Below, piece by piece: positions 41,788-45,957 of a DNA stretch of 45,957 bases. A program made the position numbers and the translations under genes. Each line of letters opens with the position of its first letter. Position 1 is the first letter of the stretch. The DNA is from Hespellia sp. (GTDB taxonomy: Bacteria > Bacillota > Clostridia > Lachnospirales > Lachnospiraceae). Under the pieces are notes generated by a model. It saw only the letters and a list, made by a program, of their open reading frames with translations. It did not search any database and was not told where the DNA came from. The DNA is taken from assembly GCA_028694105.1 (NCBI GenBank), contig JAQUUC010000027.1, positions 1-45,957 on the forward strand, in the 5' to 3' direction.

Positions 41788-43347
41788 ATGAAAAAAGTAA
41801 TACGCACACCGGATTATCCGATAGTAAAGACAAAACAAGGAAAACTGCATGGATATCAAGAGGATGATGTATTTCATTTTTATGGAATTCGATATGGAAC
41901 AGCAAAAAGGTTTGAACTTCCAGAAGCTGAAAAACCGTGGAATGGTGTAAGAGATGCGAAAGCATATGGATATATCTGTCCGTTGATGCCGGAACCACCT
42001 GCTAGAGAAGATGATCCGATGGCAGCACCTGGAAATTCATTTGAGATGCCACATGTGTACTGGCCGATGAGTGAACAGTGTCTTTACTTAAATGTATGGA
42101 CAAAACATATCGAAAAGGATGCAAAGAAACCTGTTATGGTATGGCTTCACGGCGGCGGATACGCAGCTGGGTCATCTGTTGAGATACCGGCATACAACGG
42201 ACACAATCTCAGTGATTATGGAGATGTGGTAATTGTAAATCTGAATCATAGACTGAATTGCATCGGATTTTTGGATTTGAGCTCTTATGGAGAAAAATAC
42301 AAATATTCCGGATGTGCAGGCATGGCGGATATTGTGCTTGCACTTCAGTGGGTGAAAGAGAACATTGCGGCATTTGGCGGAGACCCACAGAATGTAACTG
42401 TAGCCGGACAATCCGGCGGCGGTGGCAAAGCTGTGACGTTACTCCAGATGCCTGTTGCAGACGGATTGTACCAGAAGGTTATCTCTCAGAGTGGAGCTCT
42501 CAGAAATCGTCCGGATTCTAATGTGGAACAGGAAAAGGCACACTGGCAGGAACTTGGCAAAAAGACAGTTGAAATGCTGGGATTGAAGGAAGATACAATC
42601 GACCAGATTTGTGAGATGGATTACGATACTCTGGCAGCCGCTGCTGTAAAAGCGGGCAAGGAGTTGGGACTTCAGGGGGGAATGATGCTCTATGAGCCAT
42701 CCCCGGTGGAAGGCTTTTATACCGGACCGGCTACGGTCGTAGGATTCCGCGAAGAGACAAAAGAGATTCCAATTATGGCTGGCACAATGCTTGGTGAATT
42801 CTCATTCATGCATTATCTGGGAGATAAAAGCAAATACATGGAGACGGAGAAGCTTAACATTTTGGAACAGACATATGGTGAGCGTACAATGGCTGTGGTG
42901 AATCAGTTCCGCGCAATATATCCGAAGTTAGATATTTTATATGCGTTGAGTGTGGATACACTTTTTAGAATACCTGCAATTTCATTTCTAAATAAACGAA
43001 TTAGTTTCACAAATAAACCGTGCTACAATTATATGATGGATTTTATCATTCCGTATATGGGTGGACTTGTTCCATGGCACTGTGGTGATATTCCGTTCGT
43101 ATTCCGAAATGTGGAGATGGAACCGGCACAATGCACCGGATACGAGTACACAGAAAAACTGCAAAATCAGGTAAGCGATGCATGGATTGCATTTATGCAG
43201 ACAGGGAATCCATCTACAGATGAACTTATGTGGAAACCGTATCGCAAAGACGATCCGTGTAGAATGAAGTTCGCAGAAGAATGTGGGATGGAAGAGAAGG
43301 ATGATTCAGAGTTGTTACGATTAGTAGCGAAAAGTTTTTATATGTAA
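41788..43347 (+). CDS. Type-B carboxylesterase
   Basis: 519 residues, normal family length. FYGIRYGTAKRFELPE, SEQCLYLNVW, WLHGGGYAAGS (~119-129) and the nucleophile elbow AGQSGGGG with S209 are seen; the histidine is probably in VPWHCGDIPF near 430. Unlike its relative at 34623 it has GQSGG rather than GQSAG. No signal peptide. It begins 23 nt after the importer operon with AGAGGAAA as ribosome binding site, so it is probably the last gene of that operon. I infer that it hydrolyses an ester brought in by the importer. Confidence 0.87.
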   Translation: MKKVIRTPDYPIVKTKQGKLHGYQEDDVFHFYGIRYGTAKRFELPEAEKPWNGVRDAKAYGYICPLMPEPPAREDDPMAAPGNSFEMPHVYWPMSEQCLYLNVWTKHIEKDAKKPVMVWLHGGGYAAGSSVEIPAYNGHNLSDYGDVVIVNLNHRLNCIGFLDLSSYGEKYKYSGCAGMADIVLALQWVKENIAAFGGDPQNVTVAGQSGGGGKAVTLLQMPVADGLYQKVISQSGALRNRPDSNVEQEKAHWQELGKKTVEMLGLKEDTIDQICEMDYDTLAAAAVKAGKELGLQGGMMLYEPSPVEGFYTGPATVVGFREETKEIPIMAGTMLGEFSFMHYLGDKSKYMETEKLNILEQTYGERTMAVVNQFRAIYPKLDILYALSVDTLFRIPAISFLNKRISFTNKPCYNYMMDFIIPYMGGLVPWHCGDIPFVFRNVEMEPAQCTGYEYTEKLQNQVSDAWIAFMQTGNPSTDELMWKPYRKDDPCRMKFAEECGMEEKDDSELLRLVAKSFYM

Positions 43348-43383
43348 GACAAGGGGACAGAAGAACCGTCCCCCTGTCTTTTT
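43348..43383 (+). terminator. Terminator made of a GACAAGGGGAC repeat
   Basis: GACAAGGGGAC (43348-43358) and GTCCCCCTGTC (43368-43378) form an 11-bp stem with a G-U pair, followed by TTTTT. It begins right after the carboxylesterase stop codon and ends the importer operon. It shares its core with the palindrome at 22387. Confidence 0.85.
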
Positions 43384-43386
43384 ACT

Positions 43387-43455
43387 ATTGGAAATATTCA
43401 TGAATGCAATTCTAGCATGTTTTCATTGCATTTTCATTGTATTGGTGAGAGAAGA
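43387..43455 (-). pseudogene. Remnant of a LysR gene 3' end
   Basis: On the minus strand this matches the last ~20 codons of the intact LysR gene at 44818-45687 (shared stretches such as GAATGCAATTC and GCATGTTTTCATTG), with a ~13-bp internal duplication. It has no open frame. It may be a direct-repeat relic of a duplication that included the nuclease gene between the two copies. The rest of the 43384-43726 gap holds TTGACA (43468-43473) and a possible -10 near 43492, with no other gene. Confidence 0.6.
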
Positions 43456-43726
43456 TGCCAAAGGGTATTGACAAGATTCCTGTAAAAGTAGTATTGTATA
43501 TTCAGAAATTCTATTCAAGATAATTTTCATTTTCTTTAGAATTTTTAGTGAGCATAAGATGCTTGCAGATCTGAAAAATCAAGGCACAATCAGCCGGATA
43601 TTTCAAAAATGTAACTGAATAAAGTAAGCAGAGAAGTGAAAATGCATGTTGCTTTTTGAGTATAGTTCTATATAATAAAAGTATCGATATAGTCTCTTTT
43701 CTGCACAGCATGAAAGGAGAAACTAT

Positions 43727-44719
43727 ATGGGAAAAGCAAATGATACGATTAATTCGTATCTGTCAGATTCTGCCAGATATGCGGATGTGGTGAATCATGG
43801 GTTATTTGGTGGTAATGGCCTTATCGATCCAAGATATCTGAGTGAGCTTGACAGTGTAGAGAAGGATCCGGACAGTCAAAGAGTCAGGGATCTCAAGAAA
43901 AGGTATAAGGATGAGGCGATATTTCTTGTCATCGGAGTGGAGAATCAGGAGAAAATCCATTATGCAATGCCGTTGCGAGGGCTGATTTATGATACTTTAT
44001 CGTATCAGGAACAGTATCGGGAGATTCAGAAGCAGCATGAAGAAGCGAAGGATTTGCAAGGGGATGAATGGGTGAGCAGATTCGCGAAGACGGACAAACT
44101 TGTTCCTGTTATTACACTGGTTGTATACTATGGTACGAAAACATGGGATGCATCGGTGGATTTGCATGGCATGATTGAGATTGCAGAAGAGTTAAAAGCA
44201 TATCAGCCTATGATGTTGAATTATCAGATGAATCTATTGGAGGTATCTAAGATTCAGGATTTGGACACTTATGGTGATGATTTAAAAATGGTGTTTGGAT
44301 TTGTGAAGTATCAAAAAGATAAGGAAGCACTCACGAATTTTGTAGAAGAAAATGAAGCGCTGTTTTCCAGTGTATCGCTGGAGACATGTAGAACAATTCA
44401 AGTGGTGACCAATGCGAAGGAACTTACAAAATATATAGGAAAAGGCAAGGATGAGAAAGGGGAGATTGATGTGTGTGAAGCATTACAGGGAATGAGAGAA
44501 GATGCGAAACTTGAAGGCAGAGCGGAAGGTGAAATCAGAAAGATAATCGAATTAGTGTTGAAAAAAGTAAAAAAGGGACAAACCTGCGCAGAAATTGCGG
44601 GAGCTTTGGAAGAAGAGCTGTCCTACATTGAGCGAATTGTAACCGCGGTGAATCACCATGCACCGGAATATGATGAAGACTTGATTTATGAGGAAGTTCA
44701 AAATCTTACGAATGATTAA
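43727..44719 (+). CDS. Rpn-like PD-(D/E)XK nuclease/putative transposase-family protein
   Basis: 330 residues related to the Rpn/transposase_31 group. The N-terminal region has SARYADVVNHGLFGG, and a PD-(D/E)XK-like core has AIFLVIGVENQEKIHYAMPL (~65-84) and LVPVITLVVYYGTKTWD (~125-141). A charged, helical C-terminal part (~245-330: REDAKLEGRAEGEIRKIIEL) is typical. Rpn proteins in E. coli are DNA nucleases promoting RecA-independent recombination; many relatives are uncharacterised. A GAAAGGAGA site precedes the start. LysR-derived direct repeats lie on both sides, which suggests the segment was inserted or duplicated. Confidence 0.75.
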   Translation: MGKANDTINSYLSDSARYADVVNHGLFGGNGLIDPRYLSELDSVEKDPDSQRVRDLKKRYKDEAIFLVIGVENQEKIHYAMPLRGLIYDTLSYQEQYREIQKQHEEAKDLQGDEWVSRFAKTDKLVPVITLVVYYGTKTWDASVDLHGMIEIAEELKAYQPMMLNYQMNLLEVSKIQDLDTYGDDLKMVFGFVKYQKDKEALTNFVEENEALFSSVSLETCRTIQVVTNAKELTKYIGKGKDEKGEIDVCEALQGMREDAKLEGRAEGEIRKIIELVLKKVKKGQTCAEIAGALEEELSYIERIVTAVNHHAPEYDEDLIYEEVQNLTND

Positions 44720-44772
44720 AAACCGGGCATTATTTTTGTTGCCGGGATCATATAGCTGGATGTTAAGAAAGG

Positions 44773-44799
44773 TGTCGCACTAAATCAGCTAGTGCGACA
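44773..44799. terminator. Stable hairpin between convergent genes
   Basis: TGTCGCACTA (44773-44782) and TAGTGCGACA (44790-44799) form a perfect 10-bp stem with a 7-nt loop. It lies between the nuclease gene and the convergent LysR gene and probably terminates one or both, although the following sequence is only moderately T-rich. Confidence 0.6.
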
Positions 44800-44817
44800 G
44801 TTCCGTCTTCTTCTGTC

Positions 44818-45687
44818 TTATATATTTTGAAAATATTCCTGAATGCAATTCCTGCATGTTTTCATTGTATCGGTAAGATAACTGTCTTTTCGCCATTTCA
44901 AATAAACATATCGTTTTAATTCCAGATGTTCGATTTTTTTTAGGCAAAGATCAGCCATTACTGATGGACTGTTCCATGTCTTTTGCGGAATGAATGCAAT
45001 TCCCATCTTTTCTTTTAACAGTGTTCGCATCATGCTGGGATTATCTACCCGGACCGTGATATTCGGACTGAATCCGTTATCATTACATGCTGTATCTAAA
45101 AGATTTCCGAGACTCCACTCTTTATTCAACGCAATAAAATTCTCGTGTTCTAAATCATTCCATTGAATAATTTTTTTGCCAGTAAGTTTATGTTCTTTAG
45201 GTACGGCGAGCCGTATATCTTCTTCCAAAAGAAGTATGGCATTTGTATCTTTTGTCAGTTCATTCTGACCCACGATGGAAAAATCAGTATTAGGCTGAAC
45301 ATCAGTCTGACGCATTTGCAGAATACGAAATGTGATCTCGCCACATTGTTTACGAAGCTGGCTAAGAAGACCGGGGAGTGCTAAAGAAGCACATCCAATA
45401 TAAAGAGAGATCTCTTTTGCCTGAATGCCGTTGATTTCATCTATTTGACGGAGGGTGTCTTTTAGTTTTTCCTGCATGGATTCGATTCCTGCAAGAAAGA
45501 CTTTTCCTGCTTCATTTAATTCAATTGTCTTTCCATGTCTGTCGAACAACTGATAACCGAGTTCCTTTTCCAAATGACCGATAGTCTGGCTGAGAGAGGA
45601 TTGTGAAATGTATAATTTCTTTGCTGCCTGTGTAAAACTTTGCATATTTGCAACAATCGAAAAATATTTAAGCTGTAAAAAGTCCAT
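44818..45687 (-). CDS. LysR-family transcriptional regulator
   Basis: 289 residues. N-terminal winged HTH (~1-60: FSIVANMQSFTQAAKKLYIS, QSSLSQTIGHLEKELG) and an effector-binding domain (~88-285). A good AGGAGGG site is just upstream on the minus strand. LysR proteins normally control a divergent neighbour; the divergent gene at 45844 is reduced to a start and five codons, so its target may be lost or lie further right. Its 3' end is duplicated as a remnant at 43387-43455. Confidence 0.88.
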   Translation of the reverse strand: MDFLQLKYFSIVANMQSFTQAAKKLYISQSSLSQTIGHLEKELGYQLFDRHGKTIELNEAGKVFLAGIESMQEKLKDTLRQIDEINGIQAKEISLYIGCASLALPGLLSQLRKQCGEITFRILQMRQTDVQPNTDFSIVGQNELTKDTNAILLLEEDIRLAVPKEHKLTGKKIIQWNDLEHENFIALNKEWSLGNLLDTACNDNGFSPNITVRVDNPSMMRTLLKEKMGIAFIPQKTWNSPSVMADLCLKKIEHLELKRYVYLKWRKDSYLTDTMKTCRNCIQEYFQNI

Positions 45688-45843
45688 AGGAACCCTCCTT
45701 TTGAATCTACAAGTAAATGTTTATATATTACGGGATATACATTAGTTACCACTTATGAATATATTATCATAAATGTATTGGTGTACGCTACGTATATTTG
45801 ATAAAATAATAATAATCGTTTAGCAAATTCAAGGAGACCAGCT

Positions 45844-45861
45844 ATGAAAAGTCAACCATAA
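45844..45861 (+). pseudogene. Gene start with strong RBS but stop after five codons
   Basis: AAGGAG (45831-45836) precedes ATG 45844 by 7 nt, yet the frame is only MKSQP and a stop, and no other frame continues to the window end. A possible -10 (TAAAAT, near 45801-45806) is upstream. The position, divergent from a LysR gene, is where a regulated gene would start. Either the target gene has decayed or this is a leader peptide for a gene beyond the window. The remaining ~95 bp hold nothing I recognise. Confidence 0.4.
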
Positions 45862-45957
45862 GTTAGCAAAAAATTAGTTTTTAATATCGGTGGTAAAAAA
45901 GGGTAACTTTAATAGAGCTCCCTAAGGGTGCTTTTTCAAAATCTATCGATATTTGTA

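Noticed and set aside
1-45957. CRISPR array, tRNA/rRNA genes, prophage
   Set aside because: The only regular repeats (31-118, 2691-2787) are few, degenerate and lack spacer-repeat structure. No tRNA cloverleaf, rRNA signature or phage structural gene was seen.
45862-45957. Second insertion-sequence end at the right edge
   Set aside because: The last ~95 bp looks non-coding and unlike its neighbours, but I could not match it to any known terminal repeat.

Overview
The window looks like a chromosomal segment of a gut-type Clostridia bacterium, probably Lachnospiraceae. The support is indirect: moderate-to-low GC, strong AGGAGG ribosome binding sites, a GPH sugar symporter, an Opp/Dpp-type ABC importer, AAA-ATPase-like/PD-(D/E)XK proteins, and short dispersed palindromes built around GACAAGGGGAC. 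No rRNA or tRNA gene, CRISPR array or phage module was seen. There is no ribosomal or core metabolic gene, so this is accessory, catabolic sequence.

Layout. 1-2.6 kb is a decayed carbohydrate locus. An array of 22-23 bp repeats resembling an IS21-family end cuts off an acetylesterase gene. A divergent AraC regulator with a structured leader follows, then a DUF4038 glycosidase broken by two out-of-frame deletions. 2.7-4.3 kb is a hipBA toxin-antitoxin operon with three regularly spaced operator repeats. 4.4-7.0 kb is a two-gene operon (GH35-type beta-galactosidase plus alpha/beta hydrolase). 7.0-11.8 kb holds an XRE-Uma2 nuclease fusion, an XRE-AAA-ATPase-PD-(D/E)XK fusion and an ABC-class ATPase (PF09818). 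12.0-12.5 kb is an aldolase remnant.

12.5-22.4 kb is the most coherent block. It contains a Crp-like regulator, two xylose-isomerase-like TIM barrels, a complete corrinoid methyltransfer set (substrate methyltransferase, corrinoid protein, MtaA-like second methyltransferase, DUF2284 protein), a LysR regulator, a divergent [2Fe-2S] corrinoid activator (RamA/RACE type) and a GPH sugar/glycoside symporter. I infer a route that imports a methylated compound, strips its methyl group onto a corrinoid protein, and processes the sugar-like remainder.

22.4-36 kb holds esterases and a glycosidase: an intact sialate O-acetylesterase-like protein, a protein with two tandem alpha/beta hydrolase domains, a VOC protein, a Gfo/Idh/MocA oxidoreductase, an AraC regulator, a GH106-like glycosidase, a MATE exporter coupled to a second decayed acetylesterase, and a type-B carboxylesterase. 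36-43.4 kb is a complete dipeptide/oligosaccharide-type ABC importer followed by a second type-B carboxylesterase. 43.4-46 kb has an Rpn-like nuclease flanked by a LysR 3' remnant and an intact LysR gene, then a gene start that stops after five codons.

Taken together, deglycosylation, deacylation, demethylation and sugar isomerisation/oxidation suggest dismantling of a decorated plant compound. Two candidates are an O-methylated, O-acetylated glycan such as a pectin side chain, or methoxylated phenolic glycosides. The sequence alone does not decide between them. Several genes are visibly decaying, so the locus seems to be in flux.
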